Source: Epithemia pelagica
Taxonomy: Eukaryota; Bacillariophyta; Bacillariophyceae; Surirellales; Surirellaceae
Length of the DNA: 64,000 nucleotides
Direction: 5' to 3'
Assembly: GCA_946965045.2 (NCBI GenBank)
Contig: OX337240.1
Span: forward strand, 434,001-498,000
In this document: piece after piece, positions 11,105-21,922 of the stretch
Layout of the letters: each line of letters opens with the position of its first letter
Numbering within the stretch: the stretch's first letter is position 1
Translations under genes and position numbers: made by a program
The notes under the pieces: model-generated
What the model saw: the letters and a program-made list of their open reading frames with translations, nothing else
Database searches by the model: none
What the model was told of the DNA's origin: nothing

Positions 11105-14100
11105 CTACGCCGTTTGTCCGTCACAGAATGTGCGAGCATTCTGAAACATTTGCAACCAGGGTCCCACCTCCCATGACTTGTCCGTCCACTCTTGAGGCAT
11201 CCAGGGCCATTGCCAAGACGTAAAGACACGTTCCGGGTGAGGCATGAGGGCCAAATGCCTTCCATCCGGTGAGCACAAGGCGGCAATTCCTTTGGGGCTG
11301 CCATTGGGATTGAAGGGATACTTCATGGTTACCGAGTTCGAGTCATCTACATAACGAATAGGAGCCAAATGATCGGTTTCAACCTTGTCCAGGACAGCAG
11401 GATCAGGAAAGTGAAACTTGCCTTCTCCATGGGCCACCCAAACTCCCAAGGAGGATCCCTCCATGCCTTTGAGCATAACCGCTGGACTTGTCTTTTCGAT
11501 TTGAACATTGACAAAGCGACTTTCAAACTTGCCGCTGTCATTATGTAGAAGCCGAGGTTGTTGCGTTTCTTTTTGAATAACGGTGTCCAGGGAGGGAACC
11601 CATCCCAAAACGGCCATGAGTTGGCAACCATTACAGACACCCAAACTAAATGTATCAGGTCGATTGCGAAAGGCTTCAAATTGTTTCAACAAACTGGGAT
11701 TGAACTTGATTACGCCAGCCCATCCCTTTCCACTGTCCAATACGTCGGCAAAGGAAAACCCGCCCACAAAAGCAATGCCACGGAATTGGTCCAAGGTCAC
11801 ATTGCCGTCTAGCAAATCGCTCACAGTGACATCCCATGCATCAAAACCTGCCGCGATGAAGGCTGCAATCATTTCACGATCACCATTGCTCCCTTCTTGC
11901 CGCAGAATTGCAACCTTGTGCTTGGAAGAGACAGGGGCATCCAAAAGAGAAGCTGGAGTGGGAGTGGGTTCATAAGTCAATGACCATGCAGGAGCCTTGC
12001 GATGCTTCAGACCCTCTTCTTCTTGAACAACGCATTCAGGGTTCCGTTGTCGTTTCTCCAAGATGAAACTTGTCGCCTCCCATTTATCTCGCAACTCAGC
12101 CGTACTGCCTTGAAGCTGCAGAGTTCCATCAATGGCAACCTTGATGGTTGGATCGAGAGTGACCGAGCCAATTTCCATGACAGTTGGAACACCCACATCT
12201 TGAAAGGCCTTCACGACCATGGCTGCCTCGGCCGTTGCAACTTGTAGAACAAAGCCAACTTCTTCGGCAAACAAAATGTCCAAGGCGGTCGTTTCAGACG
12301 TTGTTTTTACAGGTAGATTGACGTCGATGCCGCAGTTTCCGGAAAAGGCCATTTCCAGGAGCGTCACAATCAAGCCACCATCGGACCGATCATGACCCGC
12401 CCAGACTTTGCGTTCGTCAATGAGTTTCTGGAGCACTTCAATGCTGGATTTCAAAATAGTAAAATCCTCCAAATCCGGCGATATGGTACCCACTTGATTG
12501 TACACTTGAGCCAAGGCCGATCCACCCAAACGAGCCTGACCAGCCCCCAAGTCGACATAGACGAGTGTGGATTCCTCATTGGCCCGTTTCAGGTCTGGTG
12601 TTACCGTCTTGGTGATATCCGGACACGTCACGTAGCAGGTCAGAACGAGTTCTCCGGGTGCCTTGACCACCTCGTCACCACACTTGGCGGCCATGGAAAG
12701 TGAGTCTTTGCCACCATCAATGGAAACATGGAGTGTCAACAGGGAATCCCGAAGAGCTTGACAGGCGTCGTACATTTTGGCTCCTTCGCCGGGTAATTTG
12801 GCGGCGTACATCCAATTGCCACTGGCCTTGACATGGGTCAAACTGGAAATGGGAGCCCACATGAGATTGGTCATGGCCTCTGCCACTGTCATGCGTGCCA
12901 TGCTGGCGGTATTGATCAAACCTTTAATGGGTTGTTCGCCACAGGCAACGGCCGTTCCCGTAATACCAAAATGAGTATGGGCCGTCACAGCGACATTAGA
13001 GAGAGGTAGTTGCAAGGGACCAACACATTGCTGTTGCGCACACAGCCCTGTCACGGATCGATCCACCTTGTGAACCAAGAATCGTTTCGAACCCACCGAG
13101 ACGAGTCGCAGCACACGATCCAACGCCATGTCGACTGTTAAACCATCTGGGAGGGACAAGGCTTGCGTCTCCATGGGCAATCGCTCATCGACAAAGGTTT
13201 TTTGCGGCATTTTCCCCAGGACCAGTTCCAACGGCAAATCTACCACAGGCGATACAGCCGCTTGGGGTGCCGAATCGTGAACCACTACTCGTCCGTCGCC
13301 CGTGACATGGCCCAAATGCGTCACGGGACATTTTTCTCGTTTCCCAATCGCCTGGACCATGTCCCAATCTTTGGAACGGATTAAAATGGCATTGTTTTCT
13401 TGGTATTCGGCTCCCCACAATTCCAAGACACTGAGCGTATCATCGCCCACCAAGACTTTGCGAATATCGTACACGGCTCCCGCGGGTTCGACAATTTCCT
13501 TCAACACATTGCCATTGCCCCCGGCTCCTTGATCATGGACCGAGACAATGGGATTGGCATCTCCCAAATCACAACAGGCTCTCATGAACCGGTTGAGTCG
13601 ATTTTCCATTTCGGCATCACCACGTTGGACGGCATCAAAATCCAAGTCGGCATGTTCCGAACTTTGGACGCGCGACGATGCCGCACCACCGCCAATACCA
13701 ATGCGGTAGGCTGGACCACCCAACTTGATAATCCACATGTCTTTTTCACACTCGCCCTTGACGGTATGGCGCCCGTCCAATTGTCCAATACCGGCCGAAA
13801 ACAAAATAGGTTTGACCCATTCGTATCGGGGACCCGTTGTTCCCGACAAGCGTTGTCCAAACGATCGAGTAAAGCCTCCCAATACAGGCTCACCATACTT
13901 GTTGCCATAATCAGAGGTTCCATCACTCCCCTCAATCAAAATATTGAGAGGGGACGCCATGTTGTTGGGATACACAAAGGCGTCCTGGTCCTTTTCGGGC
14001 TCTTCCCACGGCAGCGCATGTTCTCCCGGCAAGCGCAACTGTCCCACACAATAGGCACAAATACCAGCAATGGGATAGGCACCTCGTCCCGTGGCCATGA

Positions 14101-15420
14101 CATCGCGCAATCGTCCTCCCGTGCCCGTTTCGGCACCAGGAAAGGGTGCGACGCCGGTGGGAAAATTGTGTGTTTCGGCCGTCAAGAGGGGATGCAATTC
14201 TTGCGATTGCAATTGGACCGACGACGCTTGATGAACCGACGTGGGATGCAAGGCCTTTGCGCACATATATCCTCGAATGGCCGACGAATTGTCATGAAAG
14301 GCAATGACGGAATTTTCTTGCACAGTCGGATTGGCCAAGGTAGCCTTGACCATTTGAAACAAGGTTTCTGGCATTTCTTTTCCATTGATAATTAACTTGC
14401 CTCCAAAGAACCAATGACGAGAATGCTCGGAGTTGGATTGTCCCATGTCAAAACATTCGACATTGGTAGGATTCCGACCCAATCGTTCCTGTTGAAACAC
14501 ACACAAGTGTTGTCGTAGAGAATGATGATACCATGACATAGAGAACCGAATCGCAACAACAAATATATGTCCAGAGAAGAGTTGACAACGTCGCAAAGGG
14601 GGCAAAAATGGACACAAAAAGATTGGTCGAGACCAACGCGTGAGACACGTGCCGATCAATCCAAGCACCCAATCTCCATGCAACGGGTGGTCGTGTATAT
14701 CGATTGATTTACCTGAAAGAGTTTGGTATAATATTCCAAATCAAAGTCATCAAATCCCAATCCCATTTCTTGATTCAATTGCTCCAAGGCCGTTTGTCCT
14801 TGTTCCAAAATGGGAATGGTTCGGACGGGTTCCGGAACATGATCAATCGCATCAAATTGCAAGGGTGTCGTATATTCTTGTTGCGTCATGCGATCGTGCA
14901 AACCGTCGCGAATCACGGCTTGCGCTGGAGAAGAGAGTGGGTCGGACAAGCCAAAGAGGTAGCGTTGAGATTTTTCCAATCGTTGCAAGGATTCCGGACA
15001 GGCACAGGCTTGACAAATACTAATGGCATTGGACGAAAAGGCGGACGTAAAGGTCAAACGAGGTCCAAATTCCACCAACCATGAATGAGGGGATGTGGTG
15101 GATGTGGTGGTGGACAAAAAGGGTTGTTCCAATTGCAATCCCTTGGGATCAAAGGTTTCGGCCAAGAGCCACTCCAAGGTTTGTTGGTGGGTGGGTGACA
15201 GAGGATAAGACGATGACGACGACGCTTCTGGTTCGCCGTGTGGTTCAATCAAGACATTGAAACAATCTTCCGTCTCCACCGACAAGAGTTTGGTCGCTTC
15301 CTCCGACAAGCCAGCTCGAATGAGTTCTTGTTGCAAATTGGACAAGAAGGAATGCAATGGCTTGGTGGTTCGATAATAGTGCAAGACCACACGGCCCTTG
15401 TGGTCCGTCGTGCTGGTCAT
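11105..15420 (-). CDS. purL: Phosphoribosylformylglycinamidine (FGAM) synthase
   Basis: Two exons: 15420-14713 and 14488-11105 (reading leftwards), with a 224-bp intron in phase 0, giving 1363 aa, the normal size for the single-chain enzyme. The ATG at 15420 is the first in frame. The protein makes FGAM from FGAR, glutamine and ATP in purine synthesis. The intron falls in the conserved YYTKLF...LGRNPTNVECF stretch, and splicing restores it. After it come GQSNSEHSRHWFFGGK, HDNSSAIRGY and GGGAASSRVQSSEHADLDF, as expected for the ATP-binding FGAM-synthase domains. The C-terminal glutaminase domain has GVCNGCQLM (nucleophile Cys) and MPHPERVF (catalytic His and Glu). No obvious targeting peptide is seen. 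PFAS is the animal name for the same enzyme. Confidence 0.95.
14489..14712 (-). other. Intron of the FGAM synthase gene
   Basis: On the minus strand the donor GTAAAT follows ...CTCTTTCAG, and the acceptor ...TTTCAACAG precedes GAACGATTGG. Removing it joins YYTKLFQ to ERLGRNP, matching the family. At 224 bp it is the longest intron in this window. Confidence 0.8.
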
Positions 15421-16078
15421 ATTGTACTGCTGTGCAAGTCTCGTGGTTCTTTCTCTCAATCACTGGTCGTCTTGTGGATCAACAAGAGGCGATATTTTCT
15501 CTGATTTTAGAGGCGTCCACGAATTCCTTTTCCTCGCCTTGTCGAGTAGCAACAATGGAGATAGGGTCGAGCAACGTCAATCCAGAAACACGGACTGACA
15601 ACACGCAACAGTATCTGTTGTTGTGGGCGAGAGCCACAGACAAACAAAACAACACCTTGTCCAAATCCCCACGAAAAAGTGAGTGCCAATAAGTCGTTGA
15701 CGCACAGGTTCCAGACACACACACAGATCAACGTTGGTCTCGGGAGTCGGGAGGTTTTGTCCTTCTTCAAACACACGCTCGGCAAGAATCTTTCCAAAGA
15801 ATGTGGGTGTGATGGATGGCTGCCATTCACCACCCAAAAAATCTTTGTGGTTGGTCGTCTGGATCTTTGATGGGCTTCGTGGAAGGGTGCGCGTTTGGCC
15901 AAAAGATTCGTGTCTGGACGTCGATCGACAAACGTCACACTCGGAACCGGACGTACAGACGCCCCCCAAAAACGACGATAGGGATATCCCTGAATTCGAA
16001 AAAAGATCGTAACGACCCCCCCCCAAAAAAAGACGGCAGATCTTTGGACGAAATCTTGCGTCACATCATCCTGTCACC
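15421..16078. promoter_or_regulatory. Shared upstream region of two divergent genes
   Basis: This 658-bp stretch separates the FGAM synthase start (-) from the LarA-like start (+). It has a C-run just before the LarA-like ATG (16015-16024) and CA-repeats. No TATA box or known site is convincing, so the promoter call rests on position only. Confidence 0.3.
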
Positions 16079-17590
16079 ATGGCAACAACGGACGAACCAA
16101 CGTCCACAACAACCACAAGCATCCATCCTGAAGAGGAGGATGGGTTGCCCTCCTTGTTTCTATCCATGGGATCGGAAACGAGTGACTTGAGCGATGCCAC
16201 ACTGCAAGACTGTTTGGCACGGTTTCTCGAGGCACTGGGTCCTCGCGACGACGTGTTGTTGTTGCCACCAGATTTTTCACGCGTTCATTCGCAAGCGGGC
16301 AAAATTACACGCATGATTTGTGAACAGTACCGTTTCATTCCCAAACAGGAACAGGAAAAAGAAGAATCGACGGAAGCAACCACCACCACCACCACCACCA
16401 CCACACCACTGTCCACGCCCAAGATTCAAATTTTGCCCGCCTTGGGCACTCATGCACCCATGACGCGGGAGGAAATTCAAAAAATGTATGGACCGGAATT
16501 GGCTCAAAAGTCACCGGATTGTTTTGTCGTGCATGATTGGAGAAACGACGTGGTCACGATTGGTCACGTGTCGGCCGAAATGGTGCAAAAGGCCACCTAC
16601 AATACGGTCGATCGTCCCTGGCCCGTCCAATTGAATCAAACCGTGTGGGCCAAACGCAAATGTTTGGTTTCCCAACCATCCAACGATGGCAACAGCAACA
16701 ACAACAATAGGCCGCCGAAAAAGCCCTATCCCTTGGTGTTGAGCATTGGTCAAGTCGTCCCGCACGAAGTCATGGGTATGTCCAATTTCAACAAAAACTT
16801 GTTTGTGGGAACGGGCGGTGTCCAAGCCATTAATTTGTCCCATTTCATTGGAGCCGTTCATGGGATGGAACGCATGATGGGACGACAAGACAATCCGCTG
16901 CGGGACATTTTGAATCAGGCCTCAACCGAATTTTTGCACGACGAATTGGATTTGTGGTACATCTTGACCGTCGTGGCACAAGATGCCGCCACGGGCCAAC
17001 TCTGTATCCGAGGCTTGTATATTGGCAATGACATGGGCTGTTATTCGCAAGCCTGTCAGCTCAGTTTACAAGTCAATTTTACCGTCGTGGACCAACCCAT
17101 TCCACGCTGCGTCGTGTATTTGGATCCAGACGAATTTCACAGCACCTGGCTAGGCAACAAGGCCATTTATCGAACCCGCATGGCCATGGCCGATCATGGA
17201 CACTTGATTATTTTGGCACCAGGAGTTCAACGGTTTGGCGAAGACGACCAAGTGGATGCCTTGATTCGCCAATACGGCTATTTTGGTACCCCCAAAACCA
17301 TGCAACAACTCCAAGACCATTCCGAACTCCAAGACAATCTATCGGCAGTCGCACACTTGATTCATGGATCGTCCGAAGGTCGTTTCCGTATCACCTATTG
17401 TCCAGGACACTTGACCCAGGAGGAAATTACCAGTGTCGGCTTTGACTATCAAGACTTGGCCGAGGCTTTGCAACGCTACGACATTACCACCCTCGCGGAT
17501 GGCTGGAATACCGATGAGGAAGGAGACTTTTATTTCATTCGCAAACCATCCTTGGGATTGTGGACCGTCCAATCTCGATTTGAGAAATAA
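16079..17590 (+). CDS. LarA-type lactate-racemase-like protein (DUF2088)
   Basis: Single exon, 503 aa; the ATG lies in a good context (ACCATGG). Motifs match the LarA family: LLPPDFSRVHS (residues 61-71), GTHAPMTREEI (123-133), HDWRNDVVTIG (152-162), then GMSNFNKNLFVGTGG and HFIGAVHGMERMMG, and DHGHLIILAPGVQRFGED in the C-terminal domain. Known LarA proteins use a nickel-pincer nucleotide to racemise 2-hydroxyacids, with histidines in the motifs above. Many relatives act on other hydroxyacids, so the substrate is open. A (ACC)n run encodes Thr at 101-109, an expansion inside an otherwise conserved protein. No targeting peptide is clear. A eukaryotic LarA homologue suggests old bacterial ancestry, but base usage is like that of its neighbours. 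Confidence 0.75.
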   Translation: MATTDEPTSTTTTSIHPEEEDGLPSLFLSMGSETSDLSDATLQDCLARFLEALGPRDDVLLLPPDFSRVHSQAGKITRMICEQYRFIPKQEQEKEESTEATTTTTTTTTPLSTPKIQILPALGTHAPMTREEIQKMYGPELAQKSPDCFVVHDWRNDVVTIGHVSAEMVQKATYNTVDRPWPVQLNQTVWAKRKCLVSQPSNDGNSNNNNRPPKKPYPLVLSIGQVVPHEVMGMSNFNKNLFVGTGGVQAINLSHFIGAVHGMERMMGRQDNPLRDILNQASTEFLHDELDLWYILTVVAQDAATGQLCIRGLYIGNDMGCYSQACQLSLQVNFTVVDQPIPRCVVYLDPDEFHSTWLGNKAIYRTRMAMADHGHLIILAPGVQRFGEDDQVDALIRQYGYFGTPKTMQQLQDHSELQDNLSAVAHLIHGSSEGRFRITYCPGHLTQEEITSVGFDYQDLAEALQRYDITTLADGWNTDEEGDFYFIRKPSLGLWTVQSRFEK

Positions 17591-17984
17591 AGAGGAGGAA
17601 CAGAAGAGTAAAACTATCGAAGAGAGAGAAAACATTCGGTCGATGTGGAAGGAATGGAGCTCTCTTTTGACAATAGACATTGGAATCGTCTTGCTCCTCT
17701 GGACACATAGCGTTGTATCGACAAATTCCATCCAAAAGGAAACGTCGTCGCACAACACAGCTCCTTTTCCGAGGCTTTTCTTTTATCCATATCTCAGGGC
17801 ACTTTCATGAAGCCTCCCTCTACGGTCGAGGCATTGGTTCCTTTCTTTGAAAGACCTGTAGAAAACATAATGATGAGTCATGCCTTTTCGCCTCGTGGCA
17901 ACACACTGGTTTTGTATGGTTCAGTGACAAGTAGGAAGAAGCATCCCGAACAAACCCAATGTTTTGATGCATCCAATTCGTTTC
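17591..17984. other. Intergenic between convergent genes
   Basis: 3' ends of the LarA-like (+) and RAD51B-like (-) genes. No supported gene or repeat is seen. Confidence 0.5.
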
Positions 17985-19915
17985 TCAAAGCGCTTCCAGA
18001 CCTTGCAGGGTAATGGTATAGGGGACTGGAACGGTCGGTGTGGCAATAAGATTGCTCTTGACAATGGACGCGTACCCCTTGGTACGCTGTTCAGGGGGAT
18101 GGTCCGACGGGTAGGGAGTGTCCATTGCCGGAGTGAATAAAATACGGGTCGAAACACAATGATGCCAACTGGTTCCCAAGGCGGCCCGAAAGGACGAACC
18201 GTGATTCGACGTGTGATCCTGACCGTCGTTGTGGATTCGGAGAAAGGTTGTCGTATCGTAGAAGTAATGGTAGTTGTTGTAATCATGGGAATCCAATGAC
18301 TCTTGGTTTGTGGTTGTTGCGTTTTCATTGTGCTCGTCGGCGTTCTCCTCCCACCATGCGGCTTGCGTATCGGCTTGTCGTGATTCCCTTCTCTCCAATG
18401 TCGATCCATCTGTGTTGGACGATGCCACTTGATTGACCACCACGACACAGACCTGAAATTCGTGAGCCATTCGTTTCAAGGTTTGTGCCACTTGGAGCAA
18501 CTGTTGGGAAGAGGAGGATGAATGAGAATGGCGACGAAAGGGTGCCGCAATACTGTCCACCACAATCAAGGATACAGGCCGTCGTCGTCGTCGTCGTTGT
18601 TGTTGTTGTTGTTGAGGATAAGAGTCGTCCAGGATGGAATGTTGTTGTTGCTGTTTCGGCGCCCGTAACGAAGTGTACCATCCATCTTCCGATGCCGCGT
18701 GACTATGGGAAGGCTCCAGCCAACCATTCTGTGAATATGGCGCATCCAGGGCCATGGTGGTTCGATCTCCAGTCATGTTTACTGTGGATTCTTGTTCCTC
18801 TTCTTCTTCGTGTTCTTCCTTGTTCAAATACACAAACTCTTGTACTTGGACCAAAATGGTTTGCACCAAATCTTCTAGAGAGGACTCGGGAAAAGACCAA
18901 TACTCAATGGGATACGACGAATCCTCATACGGCAATCCTCTACTACTGGAGGAGACATGTCCTTCGGGTCGTACCAGTGAACCCGTGTGGTCCTGGTACT
19001 CATACTCGTCGTGTGGTTCGAGTCGTGTCGCTGTCGCTGTAGCTGCGGCCATTTCTCGCAACCGATGACGAGCCATGGCTTTGCCTTCGGTGTCAATGTA
19101 AATCGCCGTTTCCCCTCGTCGTTGTGCTGCGACATGGAGACAGAGTTGAAAGGCACACTGTGATTTGCCAACGCCTGCGGGACCTACCAGTTCCGTCACG
19201 GTTGCCCTGGACAAGCCGCCATGGGGCAACAATTGTTGATCCAATTCCCTCAATCCAGTCGGCAGGCCGGTTCCAACTCCAGGAAACACAGAAGCGCCGA
19301 CCGCGGTGGGTTGCCGATTCGATGGTTGTTCGTCTTGCCAAAGATCCCAGGCAGTCGTACCGGTCGTAGTGGTGGTGGTGGTAGTGGAGTGGGTGGTTTC
19401 GGGGGAACAAACGGCTGCAATTCGTCGTTGCAGTTCTTGACATTCCACTGTACAGCATGTATGATAAGGAACCAATCGTGAGAGAACGAAAAAACCACAC
19501 TCGACAGTATATATCCAATGGACACGGTATTGTACGCACCGTAGGTCAAGAGGGGATCCAAGGTTTTCACCAAGGTCCAGAGGGGGAGCCAGAAAAAGTC
19601 ACCCACCGTCTTGATTTTCACAGTCCCACTCGCATTCATATTCCACAATGGACCCTCTTCAACGAGAAACCATGAAGGATGGGACGACGACGATGCCAGT
19701 TTGACGTGTTGCAACTTGTCACAAAGTTGCATCCGAAGCTGAATGGCTGCATCTTGTCGTTGCGCTTCTTGTTCTTCTTGTGCTTCTTTGGCAGTAGCAT
19801 TCTCCCTGGAGTCGACGTCCTCCCTACCCAACGAGGAGCCGTCATTTGCTTCCTCCACCAGTCCTTCAAAGACGGACAGCGGCAATCGAGCCAAACTTCG
19901 ATGCGAGGCGCTCAT
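17985..19915 (-). CDS. RAD51B-like recombinase paralogue
   Basis: Two exons: 19915-19540 and 19447-17985, with a 92-bp GT-AG intron (donor GTGCGT), giving 612 aa. The N-terminus has a short helical domain ending TVGDFFWLPLWTLVKTLDPL, like the RAD51B stretch that precedes the ATPase core. The core shows Walker A GPAGVGKS (~214-221), YIDTEGKA, Walker B SLIVVDSIAAPF (~417-428), then CVVVVNQVAS and LGTSWHHCVSTRI, the usual RAD51-family order. RAD51 paralogues help load RAD51 in homologous recombination in the nucleus. The protein is longer than human RAD51B because of low-complexity inserts: Thr-rich near 147-157, Gln/Arg-rich before Walker B, and Glu-rich. RAD51B fits better than XRCC3 because of the N-terminal match, but this is not certain. 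Confidence 0.75.
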
Positions 19916-20119
19916 GGCTCATGGTCAAAATGCGTGTTCGAAAAACTGGAAACCAATGACATGTCACGTTTGGGCGACCGATAACACGGAAGTGCGAGTC
20001 GCACTACAGCAGCTAGGCAGATAGTAGATAAGACTGAACGATATATCTAGAGCTACGGATAGTATATCTATTCTCCATGTCTGGCTTGTATTCTTCTGCC
20101 ATTCAGAATGGTAACCTTC

Positions 20120-21286
20120 TCATGGACACTTGTTGGTATGATTGATGATCACATGGTTGAGTCGAGGACGAATGGAGGCAAACGTGGGGCGAAGTTGGGG
20201 CACTGGATTCCAGCACTCTTGCAAAAGGGCTCGTAGTTCGTCCGAGGCAACTCGTTTCAAGTTTGGTGTAATGACATCACTTTCGACACATTGCTTGAGG
20301 CAAAGGAGGCGTTGGTGCGCCTTTACCTTGCTGACCCTGTCTTGATAGGGTTTGTCGAGGGCACAAACGTGCCACAAGAGTATACCAAACGAGTACACAT
20401 CGGCCGAAAAGGTGTAGATGGACGAGTGCGCTTGCGCCACTTCGGGAGCCATGTACCGGAGTGTGCCAGCCTTGACACTGGTACACACTCCGTCTTGGTC
20501 GTGCAATGGTGTGGCCAAGCCAAAGTCCACCAATCGGACTGTACCGTGTCGATCCAAACAGACATTGGATGGCTTCAAGTCGCGAAACAAAATACAATGC
20601 TGGTGCAAAAATAACATGGCATCCACAATTCCCAATACAACTTGCTGCACTCGCTCTAATTCTAGGGAGGCACTGGACAGTGTTCCAGCAACGTCTCCGA
20701 ATCGTCGTCGTCGTCGCCACAAGAATGGACGACGAACCGAGCAAGCCTGCGTCAGCTTCCAGCGTTGGAGACGAGCCGCCAGAGTTTCGACCAATTGTTC
20801 TTCGAGGAAAAAGGCTGTTTCGGGGGACTGATCCCAAAAATCCCGAGAGATTGCCTGAAGTTGTACAATATTGGGATGATACGGCAAGCTGGAAAGGATT
20901 CGAACTTCATTGTGAAGGTCTTCCAAGCCAATTCTGGTATGAATTGGACACGACAAGGTTTCTTGATGAAGCCGTTTCATGGCATAGGGTTTGTCTGCCA
21001 GTGCTACGACATGGTCCTGGTCGTCCTCAGTATCGTTGGACGACGACAAAGTCGAAGAATCTGTCGTTGAAATGGTCGTACAAGATGTTAATTCGTTGGA
21101 TTCTTTCATGGTCTTCCACAAGAGGCTGCGATTGGGGGTGTCACCACTCCCACTTTCATCTTCTTCCGCAGGACGAATGCAAACACTGCAGACACTGGAA
21201 AATCCACCCTCTCCCAGGACTTGGCCTACCACAAGTTGGTGGAGATCCACAGTGGGCAGCTTGGTACAGGCTTGCATCGATGGCAT
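20120..21286 (-). CDS. Serine/threonine (TKL-like) protein kinase
   Basis: Single exon, 388 aa. Nearly the whole protein is a kinase domain. It has a glycine loop GEGGFSSV (25-32), VAIK-type lysine in YAMKRLH (K104), helix-C Glu in LHNEVRIL (E127), FRDLKPSN (catalytic Asp 236; Phe replaces the usual His of HRD), DFG (254-256), APE (280-282) and the DVYSFGILLW motif typical of TKL kinases. An acidic, Ser/Thr-rich insert lies between the glycine loop and the lysine (about 40-95), and an Arg-rich insert near 185-196. All catalytic residues are present, so it should be active. No extra domain reveals its pathway. It lies 204 bp upstream of the RAD51B-like start, on the same strand. Confidence 0.85.
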   Translation of the reverse strand: MPSMQACTKLPTVDLHQLVVGQVLGEGGFSSVCSVCIRPAEEDESGSGDTPNRSLLWKTMKESNELTSCTTISTTDSSTLSSSNDTEDDQDHVVALADKPYAMKRLHQETLSCPIHTRIGLEDLHNEVRILSSLPYHPNIVQLQAISRDFWDQSPETAFFLEEQLVETLAARLQRWKLTQACSVRRPFLWRRRRRFGDVAGTLSSASLELERVQQVVLGIVDAMLFLHQHCILFRDLKPSNVCLDRHGTVRLVDFGLATPLHDQDGVCTSVKAGTLRYMAPEVAQAHSSIYTFSADVYSFGILLWHVCALDKPYQDRVSKVKAHQRLLCLKQCVESDVITPNLKRVASDELRALLQECWNPVPQLRPTFASIRPRLNHVIINHTNKCP

Positions 21287-21922
21287 GACGAAATTTTGTG
21301 TGAACCATTCCGATGAGAGACTGGATGACTGATGGTTTCTTTCATGTTGTCACTTGTGGATGGCTTCGGCTGCTCTGGTCGGAAATTTCTCCTTGCTTTT
21401 GTTTGCGTTTCCGTCATCGTGGTTGATTTGTGTTGATGGGTCCACATCAAAGGGAAAAATGCAATCCCCCGAACTCGGAAGTAAAAAGGGAATAGTCTAT
21501 TCTTCCAGCTGCCGCGCCTACCCGCTAGGGTACGGTCGACCGACTGCCCTGGCGCCATTACTCTCGGAATCATGGAGCGGGGGGACAGCCCGCTTGTGAC
21601 AAGGGGCCACATAGACGAACCGCTTTTCGGGCCCCACATCTAGCCCTCCCAATCTCCGAAATCCGAAACAATAGGTTCTACTGGTTACTCTTTGAGCTAC
21701 TGTGTAATCTCACTGGGGAGTCGGACTAACTATCGGGGGTTCCTCACCCTCTGGTGGGGGTTCGGGCCCCTGGAATCTGCGATGCCCCCTTTTTCGAGGA
21801 GCTCAGAATCGGTGTGTTTTGTTATTGTTCGGTCTTGTCGGTGCAGTTGCAGTGCATTCCATCAGACTGTCATAAAACTTGCGGACTGCCATCATCATCA
21901 TCATCAACCTCATCATCATAAT
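21287..21922. promoter_or_regulatory. Upstream region of divergent kinase and kelch-BTB genes
   Basis: About 636 bp between two divergent starts. It is open in one frame upstream of the kelch-BTB ATG (from 21692), but the encoded peptide has no motif. A short palindrome (GAATAGTCTATTC) lies near 21490. I see no RNA gene. Confidence 0.25.

Noticed and set aside
13400-14395. 331-aa + strand frame inside FGAM synthase
   Set aside because: It is antisense to a strongly conserved enzyme and has no recognisable domain of its own.
21420-21780. Possible tRNA or structured RNA around GGGGGTTCCTCACCC
   Set aside because: I could not build a cloverleaf; no matching acceptor stem, A box and B box together.
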